From Virgibacillus_F necropolis_A (GTDB taxonomy: Bacteria; Bacillota; Bacilli; Bacillales; Amphibacillaceae), in assembly GCF_044793635.1 (NCBI RefSeq), contig NZ_CP084992.1:3844001-3908000 (forward strand): a DNA stretch of 64,000 bases. Reading direction: 5' to 3'. Below are positions 35,250 to 42,947 of this stretch, one piece after another (within the stretch, counting starts at the first letter, position 1; every line of letters starts with the position of its first letter). Below the pieces are notes generated by a model. That model saw only the letters and a program-made list of their open reading frames with translations. It had not been told where the DNA came from and did no database searches. The translations under genes were made by a program, and so were the position numbers.

Positions 35250-36152
35250 ATGTGGTTAGAATTACAGATATTTGGGTTCCGGGCACTCTGGAGTCCTTAT
35301 TATATGCTTTTTGTTTTAGGGTTAGCTTTAACCTATTTTTTACTTACAGGACGTTATCGCCATAAATTCGGTGGGGATGCGAAGCCTACAGGTAAACAAC
35401 AATTCTTTTTTTACTTAGCAATGGTTTTACTTTACTTAGTAAAAGGATCGCCAATTGATTTATTAACACATATTATGCTGACAGCACATATGATTCAAAT
35501 GGCTATCTATTATTTAATATTTCCTATATTAATCATTAAGGGTATTCCTAATTGGTTATGGAGAAAGTTTTTAGCGTTTCCAATCATAAAACCAGCAGTG
35601 ACTCTTGTAACGAAACCATTAATTTCGTTATTATTGTTTAATACATTATTTTCTCTCTATCATATTCCTGAGGTATTTGATTTTGCGAAATCATCTCCGA
35701 TTATACATGCAATGGTATCAACGGCTATATTAATAGCTGCATTCATTGTTTGGTGGCCAATGGTAACACCACTAAAGGAATATGACACTATTTCACCTTT
35801 ATTAAAAATCGCGTATATTTTCGCGAATGGGGTGTTAATTACACCAGCTTGTGTATTAATCATATTTGCAGATGTACCACTATTTGCAACTTATAGTGAG
35901 AGTGGAGCATGGATTCAAGCATTAAGTTTATGTGTACCGGCAGATGTATTAAGCGGATTATCAGGTGCACTTACAGGACCGGAAATGTTTTCACCAATGA
36001 GTACGTTGGAAGATCAGCAACTAGGCGGAATAATTATGAAGTTAATGCAGGAAATAACATACGGTTTCATTTTGGCTAGAGTATTCTTTTCCTGGTTTAA
36101 CCGTGAAAGTTTAAAAATTGATCCAATGCCTGAACCATCGTCTACAAATTAA
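35250..36152 (+). CDS. ctaG: CtaG, caa3 oxidase assembly protein
   Basis: A 300-residue protein with about seven membrane helices of the caa3_CtaG family. In B. subtilis it is needed for active caa3 oxidase and is thought to help deliver copper. The family segments HMIQMAIYYLIFPILI and GALTGPEMF are present. It has its own transcription start probably, because a terminator lies upstream. Confidence 0.93.
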   Translation: MWLELQIFGFRALWSPYYMLFVLGLALTYFLLTGRYRHKFGGDAKPTGKQQFFFYLAMVLLYLVKGSPIDLLTHIMLTAHMIQMAIYYLIFPILIIKGIPNWLWRKFLAFPIIKPAVTLVTKPLISLLLFNTLFSLYHIPEVFDFAKSSPIIHAMVSTAILIAAFIVWWPMVTPLKEYDTISPLLKIAYIFANGVLITPACVLIIFADVPLFATYSESGAWIQALSLCVPADVLSGLSGALTGPEMFSPMSTLEDQQLGGIIMKLMQEITYGFILARVFFSWFNRESLKIDPMPEPSSTN

Positions 36153-36178
36153 GCTATATAGAAATACGAGATAGAGAA

Positions 36179-36217
36179 GACTCCTTCACACGCTAGGTGT
36201 GAGGGAAGTTGTTTCTC
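36179..36217 (+). terminator. Possible terminator after ctaG
   Basis: TTCACAC/GTGTGAG hairpin with further pairing of CTCC, then GTTGTTTCT. The T-run is poor. Confidence 0.45.
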
Positions 36218-36255
36218 TGATTTTAGTATGAAAATGGAGAGAGGATTTTTAAACA

Positions 36256-36711
36256 ATGCCATTATTACCTACAATTAGTACCTTCTTTATTGTTCTAAGT
36301 GCGATTCTTGTGGCATTTGGCTGGCGTTTCATCATTAAAGGTAAGCCGAAGAAACACAAGAAGACGATGATAGCAGCTGCAATAAGTGCATTAATTTTTT
36401 TCATTATTTATGTTTCAAGAACTGCATTTATTGGAAATACGAGTTTCGGTGGACCTGAAGATATAGAAATTTATTATACAATATTTCTGATTTTCCATAT
36501 TATCTTAGCCACTACAGGTGCCATTTTCGGTGTTGTCACTTTAACATTGGCTTTAAAAAGAAAAATACGTGTTCACCGTAAAATTGGACCAGTTACAAGT
36601 ATAATATGGTTTTTTAGTGCGATTACAGGCGTAATGGTGTACTTGCTTCTTTATATTATATTTGAAGGCGGGGAAACAACTAGTATGTTAAAGGCTATAC
36701 TAGGTGGATAA
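36256..36711 (+). CDS. DUF420 membrane protein (YozB/CtaM family)
   Basis: A 151-residue protein with four membrane helices and a conserved arrangement of His residues (HKKT, FHIIL, HRKIGP). DUF420 proteins include CtaM of Staphylococcus aureus, needed for heme-copper oxidase activity, and B. subtilis YozB. The position directly behind ctaG fits a role in oxidase assembly (inference). Confidence 0.85.
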   Translation: MPLLPTISTFFIVLSAILVAFGWRFIIKGKPKKHKKTMIAAAISALIFFIIYVSRTAFIGNTSFGGPEDIEIYYTIFLIFHIILATTGAIFGVVTLTLALKRKIRVHRKIGPVTSIIWFFSAITGVMVYLLLYIIFEGGETTSMLKAILGG

Positions 36712-36712
36712 T

Positions 36713-36762
36713 AAAAAGCGAAATGGAAGTATATGAACTTATACTCCCATTTCGCTTTTATA
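36713..36762. terminator. Bidirectional terminator
   Basis: AAAAGCGAAATGG/CCATTTCGCTTTT with further inner pairing (AGTATA/TATACT), between the DUF420 gene and the AI-2E gene. Confidence 0.92.
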
Positions 36763-37816
36763 TTTTTAAATTCCATTTTATTATTCCAGCTTCTTTTGCT
36801 GAATTAAACGTAATAACTACCAGCGGTCCTACAATAAAGCCGATTAAACCAAGAATCTGTATCCCTAAAAACATTGCAATCAATGTAGCAAGTGGGGATA
36901 AGTCTATATGTTTTCCCATTACCTTTGGTTCAACTGTTCTTCTAATGGCTAGTAAAATGATAGCCAGTATAGCGAGTTTTACTCCGGTTGAAATGTCGCC
37001 AGAGAGAAAAGCAAATAGGGACCATGGAGCTAAGATAACGATTGATCCGATTAAAGGAATAAAATCAATAATCCAAATGATTAAAGACATGATCAGTGCT
37101 ACCTCTGGTGCGATAATAAATAGGCCAATTAATGAAGCCAAAAAGATAATTATACTAACAAGGAACTGGGCTTTTAAAAATCCTAATGTGACGCTTGATA
37201 AGCGTTTATTCATAAAGGAAACTTTCTCAGCGGTTTCCTCCGTCATTAAATTATAAAAGTTTGCTTTTAATATTGGTAATTCTAACATAAATAAAAATAA
37301 GGCTATTAAGTATACAAGAAAACTGATTAGGTATTGAGGTACCTTTGCAAAAATTTTCGCTATGTTATCAATTGTGATTTTCTCTTTTGCTGTATCACTA
37401 AGAGAAGTTAAATTTTCCTCCAGGCTACCTGATATTTGAGAAACGAATTCGGGTGGTAAGTTCTTCGAGTAATTTTGGAAATCATCTTCCCAATCCGCAT
37501 ACATGTCATTTAACTGATTAAAATGTTCAGGTACATCCTCTACAAAGTTAACAACTTGTGTGACTGCTTTTGTAACAATAAATGTTCCAGCAATTCCAAT
37601 CGCTACCATAAATAGTATAAAAATAATGATAACGGCCGATTTTCGTGTAAGATTTAATCGTGTTTGAGTTAGTCGTATAATTGGATTAAGCACTAATGCT
37701 GTGATGAACGCAACGATTAAAGGTATAGATATAGGCAGGATAAAATAAAATGCCAATATCAAAAGCAATCCGATAAAAATAAGTTTCCACTGGCGTTTTG
37801 TTATAGATCGAAACAA
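36758..37816 (-). CDS. AI-2E family transporter
   Basis: A 352-residue membrane protein of the PF01594 family: N-terminal helices, a large external/soluble segment (about 85-160), then five to six helices with IWIIDFIPLIGSIVILAPW and the C-terminal GPLVVI. Members export various solutes; YtvI of B. subtilis is a sporulation relative. The substrate is not clear. The start is TTG at 37816 with AAAGGAG 13 nt upstream, a long spacing; no ATG fits better. Confidence 0.85.
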   Translation of the reverse strand: MFRSITKRQWKLIFIGLLLILAFYFILPISIPLIVAFITALVLNPIIRLTQTRLNLTRKSAVIIIFILFMVAIGIAGTFIVTKAVTQVVNFVEDVPEHFNQLNDMYADWEDDFQNYSKNLPPEFVSQISGSLEENLTSLSDTAKEKITIDNIAKIFAKVPQYLISFLVYLIALFLFMLELPILKANFYNLMTEETAEKVSFMNKRLSSVTLGFLKAQFLVSIIIFLASLIGLFIIAPEVALIMSLIIWIIDFIPLIGSIVILAPWSLFAFLSGDISTGVKLAILAIILLAIRRTVEPKVMGKHIDLSPLATLIAMFLGIQILGLIGFIVGPLVVITFNSAKEAGIIKWNLKI

Positions 37817-37919
37817 TGTATTTAACTATCTCCTTTCAAGTGACAAACATTTTAAGCTTATAGTAAAAATATACCATGTAGATAGAAAATTGAACACAAA
37901 ATTTAAAAAGCATGCGTAT

Positions 37920-37957
37920 AAAAACAACTGCTCAAGGTAATTTTGAGCAGTTGTATG
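37920..37957 (-). terminator. Terminator of the YugN-like gene
   Basis: ACAACTGCTCAA/TTGAGCAGTTGT stem. The minus-strand T-run is short. Confidence 0.75.
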
Positions 37958-37959
37958 TG

Positions 37960-38325
37960 TTATTGTTTATAATTTTCAATATCTACTTTAAGTTTTTCCA
38001 CTATTCCTGTAGCTCTTTCTATCAAGCTTTTCGGAAAGTTTTCGTTTTCTCCATATTCTACACCGTGTGGATAATAATGTTTCCCTAGTAAAGGGGCCAT
38101 TAATTTTATTACTGCATTACCACGGTCAACATCGCCTTCAACCGCATAACCCAGAATGCGAATATAATATGTAATATTTTTTTCTTTTGAACCAATTTTA
38201 TAGTCATAAGTAACGCGATCGTAATCCCATTGGCCTGCACGAATAAATGCATGCTCGCCCATAAAATGATCAAGTGGTTTTAAATCTAAAATTGAATCTT
38301 CAATACCATTTACTTCTAATTTCAT
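37960..38325 (-). CDS. YugN-like family protein
   Basis: A 121-residue cytoplasmic protein. The segments FIRAGQWDYDRVTYDYKI and LLGKHYYPHGVEYGE are those of the YugN-like family (PF08868). The function is unknown. A conventional ATG start has GAGGTG upstream. Confidence 0.82.
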   Translation of the reverse strand: MKLEVNGIEDSILDLKPLDHFMGEHAFIRAGQWDYDRVTYDYKIGSKEKNITYYIRILGYAVEGDVDRGNAVIKLMAPLLGKHYYPHGVEYGENENFPKSLIERATGIVEKLKVDIENYKQ

Positions 38326-38561
38326 TTTTTACACCTCACATAATTATCCTTGCTATCACTATAATAGTACGAAACGTGAGAAGTTGCAATCGAAAAGAGA
38401 ATTATATATCTTAAGTAAGTCGCAGTTAAACGTTATTGTCGAAGTTTGTTGCTAGATGATAAACTATGAAATAATAGAATTTCTTGCATGGTTTCTAAGG
38501 TGCTTACATATATTTCTGTAATATCATATTCCATTTAAAAAACGAAGAGGGAGAAGCATAT

Positions 38562-39638
38562 ATGCGATTAATTCGGACCATAATCATACTCTTGGTACTA
38601 GTTTTTGGTGGTTACTATCTATTAGATATGTATAATGTAACACCAAAGGAAGCCGTAAAGGATATTAGTGAGAAACTAAAAAGTAAAACAAGTACACTCC
38701 AAACAAAGATAGTGCCAGATAGAGAACAATCTAACATTAATCTGGACGGAAAACTCTTTCAATGGATAGGTGAAAATACAGATGAACTCACCAAAAGTCT
38801 AGGTGAGCCAATTCGCAAAGATTTAAGTGCCTATGGTTATGAATGGTGGGTGTACACAGATCAAACCAAAACACATATTCAATTTGGTGTTTTAGATCAT
38901 AAAATAACGACGGTTTATGCAACGGGTAAAGATTTGTCAACAGAACCTATACATGTAGGACAAACATACCAAGATGTTAATAAACAATTTTCATTTAAGA
39001 ATGAGGTTACTTTTTATCAAGGTGTCTCCTCCTACACATTTAAATTAGACGACAAGGAAATGGAAATGCGCCCATTAGTAAAGTTAGCAGACAATGTTTT
39101 TTTACAATGCTATTTTGATACAGTTACATCTAAGTTATCTGCTATTCGCGTATTAACAGGTGATGTTCTACTAAAACAACGTCCATATGCGATAGAATAT
39201 CGAGGAAGTTTACCAGAAGAACCTAATTTAACGGATGAAGAGTGGAACAAAGTAGAAAAAGGGATGGAACAACAAATATTTTCAATAACAAATGTTATTC
39301 GAAATCAACACGATAAGTCCAAATTAAAGTGGGGCGATTCTGTAAGTGAAGTTGCTTTTCTTCATAGCAAGGATATGGCTGTAAATAAATATTTTTCTCA
39401 TTATCGACTAAATGGGGATGGCCTTAAAGAACGTTTAGCGGCCAAGGAGGTATATTATCTTGCCGCAGGTGAAAATATAGCAGCCCGATACCCAGACGCA
39501 CCAGCAGCAATGCAAGGATGGTTAAATAGTAAAGGTCACCGGGAAGCTTTACTGGAAAAGGATTATACACATTTAGGTGTGGGTGTTTATCACTTTTATT
39601 ACACGCAAAACTTTTTACAAAAACCTATGGGATGGTAA
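38562..39638 (+). CDS. ylbC: YlbC, CAP-domain protein
   Basis: A 358-residue protein with an N-terminal membrane anchor/signal (about 5-24), a CAP-associated N-terminal domain (about 60-210, WIGENTDELTKSLGEP) and a C-terminal CAP/SCP domain (ITNVIRNQHDKSKLKWGD, HSKDMAVNKYFSH and a final GVGVYHFYYTQNF). It probably faces the outside or the forespore side. The biochemical role is unknown. ylbA and ylbB, which precede it in B. subtilis, are absent here. Confidence 0.9.
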   Translation: MRLIRTIIILLVLVFGGYYLLDMYNVTPKEAVKDISEKLKSKTSTLQTKIVPDREQSNINLDGKLFQWIGENTDELTKSLGEPIRKDLSAYGYEWWVYTDQTKTHIQFGVLDHKITTVYATGKDLSTEPIHVGQTYQDVNKQFSFKNEVTFYQGVSSYTFKLDDKEMEMRPLVKLADNVFLQCYFDTVTSKLSAIRVLTGDVLLKQRPYAIEYRGSLPEEPNLTDEEWNKVEKGMEQQIFSITNVIRNQHDKSKLKWGDSVSEVAFLHSKDMAVNKYFSHYRLNGDGLKERLAAKEVYYLAAGENIAARYPDAPAAMQGWLNSKGHREALLEKDYTHLGVGVYHFYYTQNFLQKPMGW

Positions 39639-39645
39639 GAAATGC

Positions 39646-39815
39646 GCAAGCGCCCGTTAAGCGACGTATGGACTGGACTGAACCGCAGGAGATAAAGGAA
39701 ACACGGTGAGCTAAAGCGAACCGATGTTTGACTTATCGTACGGAGGTGAAGGAAGTCCACTAGGCGCTGGGCGCTGGAGCTAGACAGACTTTCGTTTATA
39801 CTTTCCTTGATGGTA
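39646..39815 (+). repeat. Family B intergenic repeat, copy B2 (longest)
   Basis: It starts GCGCAAGCGCCCGTTAAGCG, continues with CCGCAGGAGATAAAGGAAAC and CGGTGAGC, and ends with the block shared with B1 (39733-39806) including GCTGGAGCTAGACAGAC. It sits between the ylbC stop codon and its terminator. Fragments B3 and B4 match its left end. Confidence 0.8.
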
Positions 39816-39820
39816 AGAAA

Positions 39821-39860
39821 GAACCTGAAGGGATTCAATCCCTTCAGGTTTTCGTATTTT
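39821..39860 (+). terminator. Rho-independent terminator, probably of ylbC
   Basis: AACCTGAAGGGA/TCCCTTCAGGTT stem followed by TTCGTATTTT. It lies behind repeat B2, so the repeat would be in the ylbC 3' UTR. Confidence 0.8.
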
Positions 39861-39927
39861 AAGCTCACAATGTACGAAGTTGGGCATAAATTATTAATAG
39901 TAGCTATCTAATCTTGAGGTGATTGAA

Positions 39928-40302
39928 ATGAGTGAAAAAGAGTTAGATTCATCTATTTTAGAATTTCGGGATTTTATAAATAATCATCCAAGCCTTATAA
40001 AAGAAGTAAGGCGAGGCGCGGAATCCTGGCAGACATATTATGAAAAATGGGTATTGCTTGGAGAATCAGACCCGTATTGGGATAAGTATAAAAAGGGTGG
40101 TGGGAAAAGTAAAACAGAATCTAATGTAATGGATAAGCTGCGTAAATGGACGGAAGAAACAGATATAGATCAAATACAAGACCGTGTGAAGCAATGGGAT
40201 CAAACAATTTCAATTGTTCAGGGCATGCTTAACCAATTCCAGGAAGGTAAACAAGGGAAAGTTTTTAATCGGGGATATAATGATAATAAATATAGGGATT
40301 GA
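39928..40302 (+). CDS. ylbD: YlbD, putative spore coat protein
   Basis: A 124-residue protein of the YlbD family (PF14071). The segments FINNHPSLIKEVRRG and WQTYYEKWVLLGESDPYW are typical. In B. subtilis YlbD is reported as a coat protein. ATG 39928 is chosen (GAGGTG 6 nt upstream) over the GTG at 39919. It overlaps or abuts ylbE at the stop codon. Confidence 0.85.
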   Translation: MSEKELDSSILEFRDFINNHPSLIKEVRRGAESWQTYYEKWVLLGESDPYWDKYKKGGGKSKTESNVMDKLRKWTEETDIDQIQDRVKQWDQTISIVQGMLNQFQEGKQGKVFNRGYNDNKYRD

Positions 40303-40304
40303 GT

Positions 40305-40544
40305 GTGAGAAAAATGGATATGAATTGCTACCATTATTTAAAGTCAGAGCCTAACTTATTAAGATTTGTGAGGCATAATCCGGTTTGGTACAGATATCTT
40401 TCAAGAGATCCGAGCAGGATAATGGAGATTGAAAAAGAGGCGAAAAAGTTTTACGGAAAAACTTGGCCACAACAATTTGAGAAAGCAAGTAATAAACTTT
40501 CCATGATGAAAATGCTTGTTCAATTAGCAACTATGGATGATTAA
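40305..40544 (+). CDS. ylbE: YlbE-like protein
   Basis: A protein of about 79 residues of unknown function. FVRHNPVWYRYLSRDPSR is the family core. The start is uncertain: TTG 40299 overlaps the ylbD stop, GTG 40305 has AGGGA 7 nt upstream (chosen) and ATG 40314 is also possible. Confidence 0.8.
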   Translation: MRKMDMNCYHYLKSEPNLLRFVRHNPVWYRYLSRDPSRIMEIEKEAKKFYGKTWPQQFEKASNKLSMMKMLVQLATMDD

Positions 40545-40603
40545 TATATTTATACATTTTCATACTAGGAGGAAAATGATAAGATATAATAGGGGTGATA
40601 TTA

Positions 40604-41047
40604 ATGATAGGAACAATGGAAATTGTTGATATTCTAGATGGTTCTGAAGCTCTTGGTAAAATGATTTTGCAGTCAGAGGTAATGGAGTCATACAATAGTT
40701 CCCAAAAAGCACTTGAAGAGGATAAAGAATCCCAAAAGCTTATAAAAGCTTTTGCAGATATAAAGGATCAATATGAGGATGTACAGCGTTTTGGGAGGTA
40801 TCATCCAGATTATAGTGTCATCATGAAAAAGGTAAGATCCATTAAGCGTGAAATGGATATGGACGATAAAGTTGCTGCTTTTAAAATAGCTGAACGGAAT
40901 CTCCAAAAGCTACTGGACGAAATAAGTCAAAATGTAGCGATGAGTGTTGGAGATATGATTAAAGCTCCTAAGGACGGGGCTGCGTTATCAGATGGTGGAT
41001 GTGGTTGTGGTTCAGGCAGCAGTGGATGTGGTTGTAAGGCCTCATAA
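40604..41047 (+). CDS. ricF: RicF (YlbF), RNA-processing complex protein
   Basis: A helical protein of 147 residues that with RicA and RicT forms a complex affecting RNase Y cleavage, competence, biofilm and sporulation in B. subtilis. The core KDQYEDVQRFGRYHPDY is diagnostic. The C-terminal GGCGCGSGSSGCGCKAS supplies the Cys residues that bind the Fe-S cluster of the Ric complex. ATG 40604 follows AGGGGTGAT; the upstream GTG is not needed. Confidence 0.93.
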   Translation: MIGTMEIVDILDGSEALGKMILQSEVMESYNSSQKALEEDKESQKLIKAFADIKDQYEDVQRFGRYHPDYSVIMKKVRSIKREMDMDDKVAAFKIAERNLQKLLDEISQNVAMSVGDMIKAPKDGAALSDGGCGCGSGSSGCGCKAS

Positions 41048-41112
41048 TAATTGTAGCAGCTACAATTATTTGATACACTAATTACAAATGATTAGGTTAG
41101 TGAGGATATATT

Positions 41113-41388
41113 ATGAGAACAAAGAGACAAGGGATTATTGTTTGGTTTCAACATATGAAAAACCTTAAGCAGATTAGGAGATATGGTCATCTTCTGTATT
41201 CATCCAAAAAGCTTAAGTATGCAGTAATCTATGTAAATCAAGAGGACATAGAAGATACAGAACATAAATTATTAAAATTGTCTTTTGTATCTAAAGTTGA
41301 TCGGTCATACAAACCATTTATCCGTACAGATTTTGAAAATGCTAAACCTGATAAAGCAAAAGAATACGACTACAAGATGGGCATTTAA
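41113..41388 (+). CDS. ylbG: YlbG, DUF2129 family protein
   Basis: A 91-residue cytoplasmic protein. RQGIIVWFQHMKNLKQIRRYGHL and VSKVDRSYKPFIRT are the family core. The function is unknown. A ribosome site GTGAGGAT precedes the ATG. Same order as in B. subtilis (ylbF-ylbG-ylbH). Confidence 0.9.
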   Translation: MRTKRQGIIVWFQHMKNLKQIRRYGHLLYSSKKLKYAVIYVNQEDIEDTEHKLLKLSFVSKVDRSYKPFIRTDFENAKPDKAKEYDYKMGI

Positions 41389-41391
41389 ATA

Positions 41392-41557
41392 GAAAAGCGA
41401 AGGCGACTGGGTAGAAGCGGACGCATAAGCAAGGAACCGAAGAACGCGGTAGTCCAGCGTTCGTAGTGTTCATTGCTTATGACGGCAGCTTCTAGGAGCC
41501 GTAGCTAGACAAGAAAAGCGAAGGCGACTGTTTTATATGCAAGCAGCCAGCTAGACA
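41392..41557 (+). repeat. Family C hairpin repeat, two units
   Basis: Unit 1 (41392-41513) begins AAAAGCGAAGGCGACTG, contains a long hairpin with AGAAGC...GCTTCT and CATAAGCAA...TTGCTTATG, and ends CTAGGAGCCGTAGCTAGACA. Unit 2 (41514-41557) has the same start and end but only a short middle. The base is shared with the copies at 58.1 kb, while the apex differs. Confidence 0.8.
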
Positions 41558-41575
41558 TCTTTCTATTTTTGCACA

Positions 41576-41620
41576 AAAAAAACCTGCAGATATTTAATCT
41601 GCAGGTCTTTTTGTTTTTAA
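41576..41620 (+). terminator. Rho-independent terminator, probably of the ylbC/ylbG side
   Basis: ACCTGCAGAT/ATCTGCAGGT stem followed by CTTTTTGTTTTT. Confidence 0.88.
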
Positions 41621-41639
41621 AAAAACAAAAAGTAAAGGG

Positions 41640-41731
41640 AGAGGAGAAATCAGAAGAAGAACTTATGGGGAATGTAAGTCTTCTTCTATTCGTGAAACAA
41701 CCAAGCAAAGCGTTTGCTGTTTCATTTTTTT
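41640..41731 (+). ncRNA. Possible small structured RNA upstream of rsmD
   Basis: Two successive hairpins. The first has a 13-bp stem with one bulged A (AGAAGAAG-A-ACTTA, 41652-41665, with TAAGTCTTCTTCT, 41675-41687). The second pairs TGAAAC with GTTTCA and AGCAAA with TTTGCT (41693-41724) and is followed by seven T. A second terminator only 75 bp behind the first implies a separate short transcript or a leader. A weak TTGCAC/TATTTA pair (41569-41596) is a possible promoter. A 22-codon frame inside is probably not translated. Confidence 0.4.
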
Positions 41732-41834
41732 AGTATGTACAGGAAAAAGATTTCTATACAAATGATTAGTAGTTTTTTTATAAAACTTTTTGTGATAGGA
41801 TTAATGTCGAACTATGTCTAATAGAGGTGGTCAA

Positions 41835-42389
41835 ATGCGCGTAATTGCGGGCACGTTAAAAGGGCGTCAAATAAAGGTTGTTCCAGGTAACCAAACTAGA
41901 CCTACAACAGATAAAGTAAAAGAGGCGATATTTCAAATCATCGGGCCTTTTTTTGACAATGGATCTTGTCTAGATCTGTTTGCAGGTAGCGGCTCATTAG
42001 GGATTGAAGCATTGAGTCGTGGGATGGAAAATGCTATTTTTGTGGATAAGCAATCAAAAGCTATTCATACTATTCATGAGAATATAAAAGACTTGCAATT
42101 AGAGAATCGAACTGAGGTTTTTCGGACAGATGCCTTTCGAGCAATTCAAGCAGCTGCAAAAAGAGACTTACAATTTGATTTAATTTTACTTGATCCACCA
42201 TATAAAAAAGCTGATTATGGGGAACTATTAGATGAAATTGAAAAGTTAAATCTAATCCGGCAAAACGGCTACATTTACTGTGAACATGATAAAAGGGAAG
42301 CTCTACCCGAAACACATTCAACCTTTTCATTAGTTAAACAGGCGTCTTACGGTGGAACAATTGGAATTAGCCTTTATCAAAAAATATAG
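41835..42389 (+). CDS. rsmD: 16S rRNA (guanine966-N2)-methyltransferase RsmD
   Basis: A SAM-dependent methyltransferase of 184 residues (YlbH). Motif I is CLDLFAGSGSLGIEALSRG and the catalytic motif is LLDPPY. I start at the ATG at 41835 (MRVIAGTLKGR, the family N-terminus) because GAGGTGG lies 6 nt upstream; the open frame extends 7 codons further. It is followed by coaD after 14 nt, a pairing found in many bacteria. Confidence 0.95.
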   Translation: MRVIAGTLKGRQIKVVPGNQTRPTTDKVKEAIFQIIGPFFDNGSCLDLFAGSGSLGIEALSRGMENAIFVDKQSKAIHTIHENIKDLQLENRTEVFRTDAFRAIQAAAKRDLQFDLILLDPPYKKADYGELLDEIEKLNLIRQNGYIYCEHDKREALPETHSTFSLVKQASYGGTIGISLYQKI

Positions 42390-42403
42390 AAAGGAGGGTT
42401 CGA

Positions 42404-42883
42404 ATGAGCAGATTAGCAATTTGTCCAGGAAGCTTTGATCCTGTTACATATGGGCATTTAGATATCATTCAAAGAGGGGCACGAATCTTTGATGAAGTAG
42501 TTGTAGCGGTATTCAACAATCAGGTTAAGAATCCATTATTTTCTGTTGAAGAACGCGTTTACTTACTGCAGGAATCTACGAAAGATATACCTAATGTAAC
42601 TGTTGATGCATGTGATGGTTTATTAATTGATTATGCAAAAGAAAAAAATGCTAATGCTATTCTACGAGGCTTGCGAGCTGTTAGTGACTTCGAGTATGAA
42701 ATGCAAATTACATCCATGAACAGGAAGTTGGATGAAACCATCGAGACGTTCTTTATGATGACAAACAATCAATATTCTTTCCTAAGTTCTAGTATCGTAA
42801 AAGAAGTTGCAAAGTATCAAGCCAATGTATCAGACTTGGTCCCAGCGGTTGTAGCACAGGAATTACATAAGAAATATAAATGA
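42404..42883 (+). CDS. coaD: Phosphopantetheine adenylyltransferase
   Basis: Catalyses the penultimate step of coenzyme A synthesis. 159 residues with the nucleotidyltransferase motif GSFDPVTYGHLD (His18) and the C-terminal SFLSSSIVKEVA. AAAGGAGGG precedes the ATG. It shares a transcript with rsmD. Confidence 0.96.
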   Translation: MSRLAICPGSFDPVTYGHLDIIQRGARIFDEVVVAVFNNQVKNPLFSVEERVYLLQESTKDIPNVTVDACDGLLIDYAKEKNANAILRGLRAVSDFEYEMQITSMNRKLDETIETFFMMTNNQYSFLSSSIVKEVAKYQANVSDLVPAVVAQELHKKYK

Positions 42884-42889
42884 TAAGAG

Positions 42890-42947
42890 AAAAGATGTGG
42901 TAAGGCAAAAAGGTGTGTAATTACTTTTTGCCTTACCACATCTTTAT
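42890..42947. terminator. Bidirectional terminator between coaD and ylbJ
   Basis: A 22-bp perfect stem (AAAGATGTGGTAAGGCAAAA and its complement) with an 11-nt loop. Confidence 0.93.

Noticed and set aside
36723..37256. 177-codon frame antisense to the AI-2E transporter gene
   Set aside because: It mirrors the reading frame of a clear membrane protein gene and has no ribosome site or known family.
41665..41733. 22-codon frame upstream of rsmD
   Set aside because: The possible ribosome site is about 20 nt away and the frame covers both hairpins of the structured segment, so the RNA structure explains the sequence better.
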